Assembly (NCBI GenBank): GCA_902764915.1
Contig: CACWXY010000032.1
Coordinates: 1 to 41,318 of the forward strand
DNA length: 41,318 nucleotides
Direction: 5' to 3'
Source of the DNA: an uncultured Eubacteriales bacterium
Lineage (GTDB): Bacteria; Bacillota; Clostridia; Christensenellales; Aristaeellaceae
Below are positions 1 through 9,633 of the stretch, piece after piece. Position numbers and translations under genes: made by a program. The notes under the pieces are model-generated. The model was not told the DNA's origin and did not search any database. It saw only the letters and a program-made list of their open reading frames with translations. The stretch's first letter is position 1; each line of letters opens with the position of its first letter.

Positions 1-1
1 C

Positions 2-94
2 GTGAAACGCGTCACGATTGATGCGGCTTATGTATTCACGTTGAATGAGGAACCACATTGGCGTGTATACGACAATGTGGTCTATCCAGTCTGA
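2..94 (+). CDS. 3' end of an unidentified protein (cut by window edge)
   Basis: An open frame enters from the left edge and stops with TGA at 92-94. Its last residues read TLNEEPHWRVYDNVVYPV, which looks like real protein rather than random translation because of its mixed aromatic and charged residues and lack of low complexity. The GTG at position 2 is probably an internal codon, since no ribosome binding site can be seen. I do not recognise the family. The segment carries an internal inverted repeat and is more AT-rich than the genes to its right. Confidence 0.4.
   Translation: MKRVTIDAAYVFTLNEEPHWRVYDNVVYPV
53..80. repeat. 8-bp perfect inverted repeat with 12-base spacer
   Basis: CCACATTG at 53-60 is matched by CAATGTGG at 73-80; the spacer contains the self-complementary GTATAC. 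It lies inside the partial reading frame at the left edge. It could be chance, or a terminal hairpin of a mobile element whose body lies outside the window. Confidence 0.45.
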
Positions 95-241
95 TTCTGG
101 CCTTATACAAAGTGAATAACACTCATACAAAAAGGTCAAAAATCACTGATGACGAACTAACCTCAAAAAAAGTGACGATCAACAATTTTGCAGAGATGAC
201 GCGATCTGAATTCTCTTCATATTTTCAGCATTTCCGAATGC

Positions 242-880
242 TCATTCACGGATTGTCTCATTCTTCTGCTGGTTCTCGACGCAGGCAAACAGTTCATCGC
301 AGTACAGATTCCATAATCGGTCATATTCTTCATGCTGCACAACCTGAAGATCTTTCGGTGTATGAATTCCTCGCTTCTCAGCCTCTTGAACAAACATCCA
401 TATTGTCTCATCCGCCTGTGCAGAAACAGCCAGTACATGCGTGAATGTGCTCTGTACTGCTGCATACAGCCGGGTGTGCCCATCCAATACGACATAGCGT
501 TCCTGATAAGGCATCACCTGAATTACTACGTCCTCCGGACTGTGCACAAAAGTCCGTACTGCCTTCAGTTTATCCTGATCCACGTAAAACTGCGAAGGCT
601 GCAGATCTCGCAGAGAAACAGCAAAACGCGGTTCATCCCTCTCATGCACAATCATCCGGCCTTCCTGATCCATGAAACGGGATATTTCCGGTGCATGAAA
701 GCGAAATGCGTCAATGAGTTCCGGGATGGCTTCCATGGGGCATCCCCGAATCACCGCGCTGTCCTTACCGACGATTTCCACCTCGCATGGCATTCCATCG
801 ACAAGAAAGGCGCCATGCTGGTCAAGCACGCGCTGTGCAAAACGCGGATCCGTATAGGTGTTTATTCTTTCTACCATCAT
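242..880 (-). CDS. ParB/sulfiredoxin-fold-like protein, function unknown
   Basis: 212 residues. The start at 880 is chosen because GGAAGGAG lies 8-9 bases upstream; the frame stays open upstream, but that stretch overlaps the promoter. In the second half the pattern LQPSQFYVD, then VVLDGHTRLYAAV, resembles the ParB-like nuclease/sulfiredoxin superfamily, where a 'DGHTR' box follows a short substrate-binding strand. The first half (about residues 1-90) is not recognised. No signal peptide or membrane segment is seen, so it is probably cytosolic. It stands alone with its own promoter (919-947), just downstream of the guaB terminator. The fold assignment is inference from one motif; chromosome partition is not implied, because the HTH of true ParB is missing. 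Confidence 0.75.
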   Translation of the reverse strand: MMVERINTYTDPRFAQRVLDQHGAFLVDGMPCEVEIVGKDSAVIRGCPMEAIPELIDAFRFHAPEISRFMDQEGRMIVHERDEPRFAVSLRDLQPSQFYVDQDKLKAVRTFVHSPEDVVIQVMPYQERYVVLDGHTRLYAAVQSTFTHVLAVSAQADETIWMFVQEAEKRGIHTPKDLQVVQHEEYDRLWNLYCDELFACVENQQKNETIRE

Positions 881-918
881 AGAATCGCTGCTCCTTCCCA
901 CTGCACTGAACTTCCACA

Positions 919-947
919 AGTATACCGGTATTCGTTTTTCGAGGCAA
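919..947 (-). promoter_or_regulatory. sigma-A-type promoter of the ParB-like gene
   Basis: On the minus strand, TTGCCT (947-942) and TATACT (924-919) are separated by 17 bases. The predicted start of transcription is about 910, giving a leader of about 30 bases before the ATG at 880. Confidence 0.65.
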
Positions 948-968
948 AAGCATACTGCTTTTCCTGAC

Positions 969-1005
969 AAAAAACAGCGAGGCCACCTTTATGCCTCGCT
1001 GTTTT
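969..1005 (-). terminator. intrinsic terminator of guaB
   Basis: A 13-base perfect stem pairs 993-1005 with 971-983, with a 9-base loop. On the minus strand it runs into a six-base U tract (974-969). It lies 16 bases after the guaB stop. Confidence 0.9.
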
Positions 1006-1020
1006 ACAGAAGTGTCTATC

Positions 1021-2487
<1,467 letters not shown>

Positions 2488-2515
2488 TCAAACCTCCTAG
2501 AAAAAGATTGCATGG

Positions 2516-2544
2516 ATTGTAGCAATTGCCTATAGGCTTGTCAA
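2516..2544 (-). promoter_or_regulatory. guaB promoter
   Basis: On the minus strand, consensus TTGACA (2544-2539) is followed after 17 bases by TACAAT (2521-2516). It lies about 30 bases before the guaB ATG and in the only gap between guaB and the gene upstream. Confidence 0.85.
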
Positions 2545-2581
2545 TGGAATTTCCGAAATAGAATCTCACCAGATCCAGCAA

Positions 2582-5500
2582 TTACACACCGTTTCCTATG
2601 ATTCCCTGGCTGTGATATGCCTTGCGCAGACGTTCCACACACGCAGGAAGCGCTTCAAACAATCCGTCATCTCCCATGGTTTCGCATATTGCGTGCAGCT
2701 GAAGGGATGTCTCCCGCATGAGTATGCCGCTTTGCATCAACCGTCCCGGAAACAGCAGCTCACACTGCCGTGGAAAACTGTTGTAGAACTGCATCAGAAA
2801 ATGTGCTGCCAGCGTTTCCAGTCCTTCACGAGCTGTCATATCCCGCAGGCGGACATCGGCTGGCTGATTCTCCAGGCAGGCGCGCAGCGCAGCTTCCTGG
2901 CCCGGTATGCCTGCACAGAGCACCTGAAACGGGCCATGCCCCTGACTGCATGCAATCTCTGGAAAATGTCCCATCTGATACCGTATTGCCGGATCCAGAG
3001 AAGCATACAGATGTGCACAGGAACCGGTAACCAGAAGAGGCATAACCGGCGGAAAGGGCGGAAGCGGCAATCGCATGTAAGCTTCCTCACAGGCCGCGCC
3101 GCACAGTGTCATCGCCATACACAGATCCATGATCCACAGCGCATGCAGGTACATAGGCCTGTTCTGCGCAAGCGCTCCCTGCATCACCCGTGTTGTCTCT
3201 GCAGCTCCCTGATAAAATGCCAGGTCAATCAGCCGCAGGCTTTCCTCCCAGTCATGGGCATTCTCCAATGCATGCGCCGCTGCAGTCTCCAGCTGTTCGA
3301 CCGGGAATCCCGGAAGAAGACGGAATTCTTCCATCAGATCCGGAGATCGAGTGAGTTCTGTAAGCACCCGCACATTCCAGGAAAAGCCCCAGGTGCCTGC
3401 CATGGAAGGCGTACCATCCTGTCCAGCCATAAGCCCCATGCCCCACTCGGTATCCTCCAGGTGCAGCGTACACAAGGGAGTGAATCCGTTTTCGCCAAAC
3501 AGATAGCGCATGGTCAGTACATTGCGGTCATCTGCTGTCTTGGGAGGGTGAATCGTCACACCGCATGTTTCTGCCTGTCTTTCACAGGCTTTCTGGCATG
3601 CTTCCCTGAACTCTGACTGCGTATCATCATCCAGTCCGGAGGGCAGTACCAGATGCACACGCATACCATCTGCTCCCTGCTTTGCGGAAGCATACGCAAG
3701 CAGATAAACAGCCTCCTGTATCATCACTGACCGCGCCGCCTGAGCCATAACGTCAGTACGGAGCAGCGGATACGTGTGGGTTGCATCTCCCTGCATCTCT
3801 GTCAGATAGCCATCGCGGAACACCTCCGGTTCCGTCGCATCGTTCTGTACAAAAACCTTGTCACCCAGAAAACCGCCATAAAGCGCATCCGGGAAACGGG
3901 AAGGCCTGCACAAAGCCGGTTCCGGGGAAAGCAGTCTGCGGCGCAGGCAAGGTTCCTCCAGCATTCGCGATGTGCCGGATACCCGCATGGCCATACGAAT
4001 GCCTCGCTCATAAAGCACAAGGGAAACATCCGCTGTCTTTTTTTCCTGGCTTTCCGCAATCGGTGCCATCCCAGGCAGCAGCCCAAGACACTGCGCGCCT
4101 CTATAGAGGGAAAAGTACTCCGGAAAACGGTGGAGGCTGGTAAACACCTCCTCCGTATCCTCCCCGCTCAAGCGCACCTGCTGATCCCCATCCTTGGTCC
4201 GTACTTCCATGCGTCCACGAACACTCAGCCAATAGCCCTGGAACCTGTTTTCTGCCAGAGGTGTCCCGGGAAACATGGATATCTCCGGAATTTCCGCACC
4301 TGTCAGCGTAATCTGTTCCATCGTCCGATACAGGCGTGTCACCGTAACCCGGCTTTCACCGGAAGCAAGACCTGCGGATACACGAATCCCGCTATGTCCA
4401 TCTGCCAGTATATGCGTTGATCGGATGAGAGTATCCCTCTGTTCTTCCGAAAGCTGTCCCACTTTCTCCGAAAACGGCAGGATACAGAATACTTTCGTGC
4501 CTTCAACAGGCAGAAGGCCGCTTCCTTCCCCTGGAAAGAAAGCGTCTTCGCACAGCAGAAGGCGGTCTGAGAATACATGCATGAACGCATCTGCACATAC
4601 ATCTCCCAGCCGTTCCCTGAGTATCTCCCGTAAAGCCGGAGAAGAAGCACGCCACGGGTACCGCATTTCCAGGTCTGTTACCTGAGTGTGCAGAAGTGTT
4701 TCGCTCCGTTGCATCCAGCTGTCCAGCATCCGGGCTGCCTGCGGTGCCGTATCCGTGCGGCCGGTCAGCTTCTGCATACCTGTTACCAGTTGCTGAATAT
4801 ACCCTTTGGAGTATTTTTCCAGCAGTTCCTCCTCCAGCGCCAGGGCACGAAGTGCTTCCCGCGCGCTGTCGCTGTCCTCCAGTTCGACGATTCGTCTCAC
4901 ATCTGTCTTGGCGAGCAGTATATTATTCCAGTAAAGATGTTTCTCTTCCGGAAGAACACTTGGTTTTTCCGAAATCGACAGGCTTGTGAGCACTGCAGAC
5001 GGGCGAACAGCCCGCAAAGGACGTACCACCGCGTGAAAAGGCCCCTCCGGTACTGCTGCTTCCATGGCGCACATAGCCTTGATGGCCTTTTCGTAGGATG
5101 CTGTCATGTCATGAAAAGCAGTATTCTCTGCTTTGGCATCCACAGCTGCCAGCTCCATGGCAAATTGCAGCATAGCCGGTTCTCCCAGAAGTGACAGTCG
5201 TTCCCGCAAAAGCCGGCGTTCCCGCGGCTGGAGATAAGGCTTCGGGTCCTCGAAATGGTCGTCTTTCCACCATGGCAGTATGCCCCCCAGTATCTCTGTC
5301 AGACTGGTAAGTCCCGGCACTGGACAGACACCCCATCTGGCATCCACAATTCCCAGCACAGCTGTATCCCTGCCATGCCGCAGTCTGCATACCTTCAGCA
5401 TTTCCCGTCCGCTTTCCTCCAACAGCATACCGATAAAAGCGGAAGAGGCACGAGTATATACCTTAACATCCACTGTAAAGCTGTCTGACAGGCATTCCAG

Positions 5501-5731
5501 AAGAAGTGCTGCACTGAGAAGGCCTTTCCAATGGGAGAATGCAGACGCATCCAGTGTGTCCGGGGCTTTGTTGAGCCATCCCAGCATACCCTCCCGTGCA
5601 CCGCCGTCCATGGCCTGCGCTGCATCTGAAAGAAAACGCGCAGGATACTGGCTGCAGCTGGCACCCGTCTTACGCTCCAGACGCACGCTTCCGAACTCAT
5701 CCGGAAGCCAGGCAAACAGGTTTTCCCCCAT
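2582..5731 (-). CDS. large protein of unknown family, partner of FtsZ/tubulin-like protein
   Basis: 1049 residues. The start at 5731 is supported by GGAAGGGAGGG just upstream, and the ATG lies 3 bases after the stop of the FtsZ-like gene, so the two are almost certainly co-translated. I recognise no named domain. There is no signal peptide or convincing membrane segment; composition is that of a soluble multi-domain protein with alternating helical (about 160-360) and beta-rich (about 400-560) stretches. Around residues 750-800 a strand-loop pattern (LHLEDTEWGMGLMAG) faintly recalls the acidic phosphate loop of actin/Hsp70-type ATPases, but this is a guess. It is the last gene of the minus-strand block, and no clear terminator follows before the guaB promoter. 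Confidence 0.9.
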   Translation of the reverse strand: MGENLFAWLPDEFGSVRLERKTGASCSQYPARFLSDAAQAMDGGAREGMLGWLNKAPDTLDASAFSHWKGLLSAALLLECLSDSFTVDVKVYTRASSAFIGMLLEESGREMLKVCRLRHGRDTAVLGIVDARWGVCPVPGLTSLTEILGGILPWWKDDHFEDPKPYLQPRERRLLRERLSLLGEPAMLQFAMELAAVDAKAENTAFHDMTASYEKAIKAMCAMEAAVPEGPFHAVVRPLRAVRPSAVLTSLSISEKPSVLPEEKHLYWNNILLAKTDVRRIVELEDSDSAREALRALALEEELLEKYSKGYIQQLVTGMQKLTGRTDTAPQAARMLDSWMQRSETLLHTQVTDLEMRYPWRASSPALREILRERLGDVCADAFMHVFSDRLLLCEDAFFPGEGSGLLPVEGTKVFCILPFSEKVGQLSEEQRDTLIRSTHILADGHSGIRVSAGLASGESRVTVTRLYRTMEQITLTGAEIPEISMFPGTPLAENRFQGYWLSVRGRMEVRTKDGDQQVRLSGEDTEEVFTSLHRFPEYFSLYRGAQCLGLLPGMAPIAESQEKKTADVSLVLYERGIRMAMRVSGTSRMLEEPCLRRRLLSPEPALCRPSRFPDALYGGFLGDKVFVQNDATEPEVFRDGYLTEMQGDATHTYPLLRTDVMAQAARSVMIQEAVYLLAYASAKQGADGMRVHLVLPSGLDDDTQSEFREACQKACERQAETCGVTIHPPKTADDRNVLTMRYLFGENGFTPLCTLHLEDTEWGMGLMAGQDGTPSMAGTWGFSWNVRVLTELTRSPDLMEEFRLLPGFPVEQLETAAAHALENAHDWEESLRLIDLAFYQGAAETTRVMQGALAQNRPMYLHALWIMDLCMAMTLCGAACEEAYMRLPLPPFPPVMPLLVTGSCAHLYASLDPAIRYQMGHFPEIACSQGHGPFQVLCAGIPGQEAALRACLENQPADVRLRDMTAREGLETLAAHFLMQFYNSFPRQCELLFPGRLMQSGILMRETSLQLHAICETMGDDGLFEALPACVERLRKAYHSQGIIGNGV

Positions 5732-5734
5732 GGC

Positions 5735-7585
5735 TTATTCCCTCCCTTCCTGCTTTGCTGCCTGTAAGACGGCTTCCAGCAGCGCTGTGCCTCCCTCGCC
5801 TTCGGGAGGAATCTGTTTCCGCAACTGTTCCCGAAGACTCGTCAGATGCCCATGTGGCCATTCTGACTCCAGCATTTCCTGGGCACGGCGTCTTCCCTTT
5901 CTGTCGAGCCTGACATCACTGCAGAGGATGTCCGCGACCTGTGGGGGAAAGAACAGCGTCCTGGTTTCCTGCACGGGATTCCGGAATTCCGGCATCGCAC
6001 GCCGCAGCATGCGCGCCCGGGATTCATCTTCCTGCACCTGCCTGGCTCTTCCTTCCAGCATGGCCAGATGCCGGCGCATGCGCATAAGACGGCTGCGGGC
6101 CTGATCGATCTTTTCCTGCTCTTCCTCTGTGATCTGCATAGCCGCTTCGGCAATTCGCCGCTTCGCTTCCTCATACTCGTCCCGTACCTGTTTTGCCTCC
6201 GCTTCCGCATCCATGGCAAAACCTTCCAGCATCTGCAGGATCGCTCGTCCCCCGGCTTCCCGGTTCTGCTTTTCCTGCTCCTCCACAGCTGTCTCCAGAG
6301 CCTGGCGCGCTTCTTCCAGAAAGCGCATGGACTGCTCTCCTTCCGTCTCCTGTACACTGCCGCGATGCACTATTTCCTCGCCTGCAATACCTGACTGTTC
6401 CACATCATAGGCAAGCAAAGCGACCCTTCCTGCAATGTCCAGCACCTGGGAATAATGGGCACGGCAGTCCCGCACCGACTGTTCCAGGACTTCCGCCCTC
6501 TGCATGATATAGGGCATTGCGACTTGTGACGCATGCAGGACAGCAACATAGGATTTCATGAGCATCATCAGGTCATGCATCCATGCACGCTGTCTTTGCC
6601 GGCCATCCATGTCCTGTTTCCGCTTCTTTCCAAAAAAAGGCGCATACCAGAAAGGCTTCTGCTGCAGCAGGGAATCCTTTCCTTCCAGCAGTTCCTCTGC
6701 AGCCGGCCCTATGTCCGAAAGAATCAGCGCACTGGCACGCAGAAAGCTCTCCAGACACTCCTGTGCGCGCACAGCTGCCTCTCCAAAAAAGTCCCAGGAA
6801 GGCCAGCCCACGCGGGTAAGAAAACTGCCAGCCCCACGCTTTCCTCCCACAATTTCTGTCGCACATCCAAGCCAGGCAAGATCCGCTATGGATCCCTCTC
6901 CTCTATCCATCCGCAGATCTTCGGGAAGCCCTATGACATAGCATGCATCGAGTGTTTCCGGAAGCGTTCTGAGCGCATGTGCGCTTCGTACGCCGCTCTC
7001 ATTCTGGAAAACAGGGCCCATCCAGACCGAGAGCAGTGTGACGGATGCGCATTGTTCCCTCAGATACCGTGCGATCAGCCCCGCACCCGCAAGCGTAATA
7101 TTCTCGCACAGGCTTCCGCACAGCAGCACTGCGGTGTCTTTACGTGCTGTCAGCGTATCCCGGACCGCATCCAGTCTTCCATCAAACCCGCGGGAAAATG
7201 CCTGCATCATATGTATCTGCCCATGGGAAGGGTCGGCATGCATCCCATGTACGCGAAGCACTTCTCTGGGAAACAGAGCGCGTGCCAGACATTCATCTTC
7301 CTCCCCTTCGCAGGCGGAAAGAAGGTTGACGGCATCCCAGTCTTCTTCCCACACCATACCTGTAACAGCCGGCACGAAGCCCGTGTGCGGGGAGAGGCCA
7401 TATGCGCCGCGCACCCGGGCATATGCCTGCCATTTTCTCTCCATTTCCTGCGCCTGGGTTGCATCTGCCCCCACCAGAATCATCTGAAGGGCATCCATAT
7501 CCCACAGTCCGCTCATGCAGGCTGCCATTGCCACCTGCGAAAGCCGGCAGCCGCAATCTCCCAGGGCAATCAATGTAAGTCGCAT
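5735..7585 (-). CDS. divergent FtsZ/tubulin-like protein with C-terminal coiled coil
   Basis: 616 residues. ATG at 7585 is preferred because GGGAGG lies 9 bases upstream; a TTG 24 bases earlier has no site. The N-terminus LIALGDCGCRLSQVA sits where FtsZ/tubulin has its first glycine-rich nucleotide loop. LLCGSLCENITLAGAGLIAR (about residues 154-173) sits where the GGGTGSG tubulin signature would be, with several glycines replaced. This is the pattern of the tubulin-like/FtsZl groups outside canonical FtsZ. Residues about 410-540 are Glu/Arg/Ala-rich and should form a long coiled coil. The degenerate glycine loops make GTP hydrolysis uncertain. A membrane-remodelling or scaffold role is inference. 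It starts 23 bases after a terminator at the end of galE. Confidence 0.85.
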   Translation of the reverse strand: MRLTLIALGDCGCRLSQVAMAACMSGLWDMDALQMILVGADATQAQEMERKWQAYARVRGAYGLSPHTGFVPAVTGMVWEEDWDAVNLLSACEGEEDECLARALFPREVLRVHGMHADPSHGQIHMMQAFSRGFDGRLDAVRDTLTARKDTAVLLCGSLCENITLAGAGLIARYLREQCASVTLLSVWMGPVFQNESGVRSAHALRTLPETLDACYVIGLPEDLRMDRGEGSIADLAWLGCATEIVGGKRGAGSFLTRVGWPSWDFFGEAAVRAQECLESFLRASALILSDIGPAAEELLEGKDSLLQQKPFWYAPFFGKKRKQDMDGRQRQRAWMHDLMMLMKSYVAVLHASQVAMPYIMQRAEVLEQSVRDCRAHYSQVLDIAGRVALLAYDVEQSGIAGEEIVHRGSVQETEGEQSMRFLEEARQALETAVEEQEKQNREAGGRAILQMLEGFAMDAEAEAKQVRDEYEEAKRRIAEAAMQITEEEQEKIDQARSRLMRMRRHLAMLEGRARQVQEDESRARMLRRAMPEFRNPVQETRTLFFPPQVADILCSDVRLDRKGRRRAQEMLESEWPHGHLTSLREQLRKQIPPEGEGGTALLEAVLQAAKQEGRE

Positions 7586-7607
7586 GCCTGTATTCCTCCC
7601 TGCTACC

Positions 7608-7641
7608 AAAAAAGCGGCGCACAGTCATTCCCGTACGCCAC
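7608..7641 (-). terminator. intrinsic terminator/attenuator between galE and the FtsZ-like gene
   Basis: On the minus strand a 9-base stem (7641-7633 with 7622-7614, two G-U pairs) is followed by six Us (7613-7608). It starts 9 bases after the galE stop and ends 23 bases before the next ATG, leaving no space for a promoter. Confidence 0.75.
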
Positions 7642-7649
7642 AGAAGTAG

Positions 7650-8666
7650 TTACGCCCGATAGCCATTCGGATTGTTTTTCTGCCATCTCCAGGCGTCCCG
7701 GCACATATCCTCCAGGTTTTTCTGCGCTGTCCATCCAAGAACTTCCCGCGCCTTGGTCGGTTCAGCATACACGGTTGCCACATCACCGTCACGGCGCGGG
7801 GCAATTACATAGGGCACTTTAATGCCGTTGACCCGTTCAAAAGTATTCACAAGGTCCAGCACAGAATAGCCCACACCGGTGCCGAGATTGATGATATCGC
7901 ATCCTTTGCGCTTGGACGCATAGTCGCACGCAAGCACATGCCCGCGCGCCAGATCCACTACATGAATGTAATCCCGCACGCCGGTCCCGTCCGGTGTATC
8001 ATAGTCGTTGCCGAACACGCTCAGCTGTTTCAGTTTTCCGGAGGCCACCTGCGTAATGTATGGCATCAGATTGTTGGGAATGCCGGCAGGATCTTCGCCG
8101 ATCCGTCCGCTCTCATGCGCACCGATCGGATTAAAGTAGCGAAGGAGTACAACGCTCCATTCAGGGTCGGCCGTACAGACACCGGAAAGGATCTTCTCGA
8201 TCATATACTTCGTCCAGCCATAGGGGTTCGTGCATCCCTTGCAGAACATATCCTCTCTCAGCGGCACCTCATCCGGAACACCATACACGGTGGCAGAGGA
8301 AGAAAAGACGATATTCTTGACATGGTGCTGGCTCATAACCTCGCACAGAGTCAGCGTCGAGTCCAGATTATTCCTGTAATACCGCAGCGGCTGATGCACG
8401 CTCTCGCCCACAGCTTTGAGCCCAGCAAAATGAATCACCGCATCGATCGCATTCTCGGAAAACACGCGCTCCAGTGCATCCCGGTCCGTGACATCCGCTT
8501 CATAGCGCTTCACCTTTTGTCCGGTCAGTTCTTCCACACGGTTCAGCGCTTCCTCACAGCTGTTGACATAATTGTCTACCACAACCACCTGGTGCCCTGC
8601 CTTCATCAATTCCACTGCTGTATGACTGCCAATAAACCCGGCACCGCCTGTAAGCAAAATATTCAT
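7650..8666 (-). CDS. galE: UDP-glucose 4-epimerase
   Basis: 338 residues, the usual GalE length. It interconverts UDP-glucose and UDP-galactose with bound NAD+. The Rossmann motif GGAGFIGS is at residues 7-14; SSSATVYG (Ser124) and the YxxxK pair Tyr149/Lys153 fall at the same numbers as in E. coli GalE. The start at 8666 has AGGAGAGGG 7 bases upstream; the longer open frame lacks one. It lies 28 bases after the nucleotidyltransferase gene in a minus-strand operon whose first gene primes polysaccharide synthesis, so it probably supplies UDP-galactose for an envelope polymer. Confidence 0.97.
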   Translation of the reverse strand: MNILLTGGAGFIGSHTAVELMKAGHQVVVVDNYVNSCEEALNRVEELTGQKVKRYEADVTDRDALERVFSENAIDAVIHFAGLKAVGESVHQPLRYYRNNLDSTLTLCEVMSQHHVKNIVFSSSATVYGVPDEVPLREDMFCKGCTNPYGWTKYMIEKILSGVCTADPEWSVVLLRYFNPIGAHESGRIGEDPAGIPNNLMPYITQVASGKLKQLSVFGNDYDTPDGTGVRDYIHVVDLARGHVLACDYASKRKGCDIINLGTGVGYSVLDLVNTFERVNGIKVPYVIAPRRDGDVATVYAEPTKAREVLGWTAQKNLEDMCRDAWRWQKNNPNGYRA

Positions 8667-8694
8667 TCTTTTTCCCTCTCCTAATCTTTCTGTT

Positions 8695-9600
8695 TTAGTT
8701 CCAGAGATGTTCTGGATAGAATCCTTTTTCATGCATATCCCGCAGATGTGCGACCACCAGCGGGCGGTCCTCGCGATAAGTCATGCCGAACCATACTGCA
8801 TTTGTCCTGAGTACATCCACCGTCATCCCGGCATGCTTCATCAGATCATTGACAAGTGTCGGCAGCACATATTCAGCCTTAAGTGGATCCAGGTCCTGCC
8901 GGGAAAGGAAAGCCCGCAGCGCCTTGTCTCCCTCTTCAAACAGCCATGGCGTAAATCCCCAGAAATTCATGGAAGCCATGGCATCCCTCGGAAGAAGAAC
9001 TCCTTCCGGTGATGAAGCAAAGTCACGGATAGCACCCGATGTATCCAGTCCGATCTTGTATGTTTCCGTAACCCCCACCAGATGCCCATGCATGTCTGTT
9101 GTACACAGGCCACGTGTGACGGTTCCGTGCTCCGATACGGTATTCTCCAGTGCATATGCAACCATGGATGCCTTCTGCCCTGACAATGTATCCAGGGAAG
9201 CTTTCATTGTGATAAACGCTTCCCTGCCATAATAATCATCTGCATTGATTACCGCAAAGGGAGAATCAATCACATTTCTGGCACACAGAACCGCATGTAC
9301 AGTTCCGTACGGCTTTGTTCTGTCGGGAGGCGGCGTAAACCCTTCCGGTAGTGAATCAAACTCCTGAAAAGCATACGCAACCTGCATCTTTTTTGCGATC
9401 GCATCGCCGGTAATGGCGCGAAAAGAGGCATACATGCCTTTTTTTATGACAAAGACGACCTTGTCAAAACCCGCCAGCATAGCATCATAGACGGAATACT
9501 CCATCAGTATTTCACCATTCGGCCCGAGTCGATCAATCTGTTTGTCTCCGCCATAGCGCGAGCCCATGCCCGCCGCCATAACCAGAAGTGTTGCACCCAT
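8695..9600 (-). CDS. sugar-phosphate nucleotidyltransferase-like protein
   Basis: 301 residues. The N-terminal LVMAAGMGSRYGGDKQ is the nucleotide-binding signature of the NTP_transferase (GT-A-like) fold, and INADDYYG near residue 130 is the metal-binding acidic strand. Its exact substrate cannot be read; it differs from classical GalU and RfbA. ATG at 9600 is chosen because AAAGGACG lies 8-9 bases upstream; an in-frame ATG 18 bases earlier has no site. Neighbours on both sides (sugar transferase 34 bases upstream, galE 28 bases downstream) place it in nucleotide-sugar supply for an exopolysaccharide or glycan. Confidence 0.9.
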   Translation of the reverse strand: MGATLLVMAAGMGSRYGGDKQIDRLGPNGEILMEYSVYDAMLAGFDKVVFVIKKGMYASFRAITGDAIAKKMQVAYAFQEFDSLPEGFTPPPDRTKPYGTVHAVLCARNVIDSPFAVINADDYYGREAFITMKASLDTLSGQKASMVAYALENTVSEHGTVTRGLCTTDMHGHLVGVTETYKIGLDTSGAIRDFASSPEGVLLPRDAMASMNFWGFTPWLFEEGDKALRAFLSRQDLDPLKAEYVLPTLVNDLMKHAGMTVDVLRTNAVWFGMTYREDRPLVVAHLRDMHEKGFYPEHLWN

Positions 9601-9633
9601 ACTGTTTCGTCCTTTCATATGTTGCTTATTGCA

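Noticed and set aside
6533..7822. 429-codon plus-strand frame opposite the FtsZ-like gene
   Set aside because: Composition is Cys/His/Pro-rich with no motif, and it spans the terminator between two minus-strand genes.
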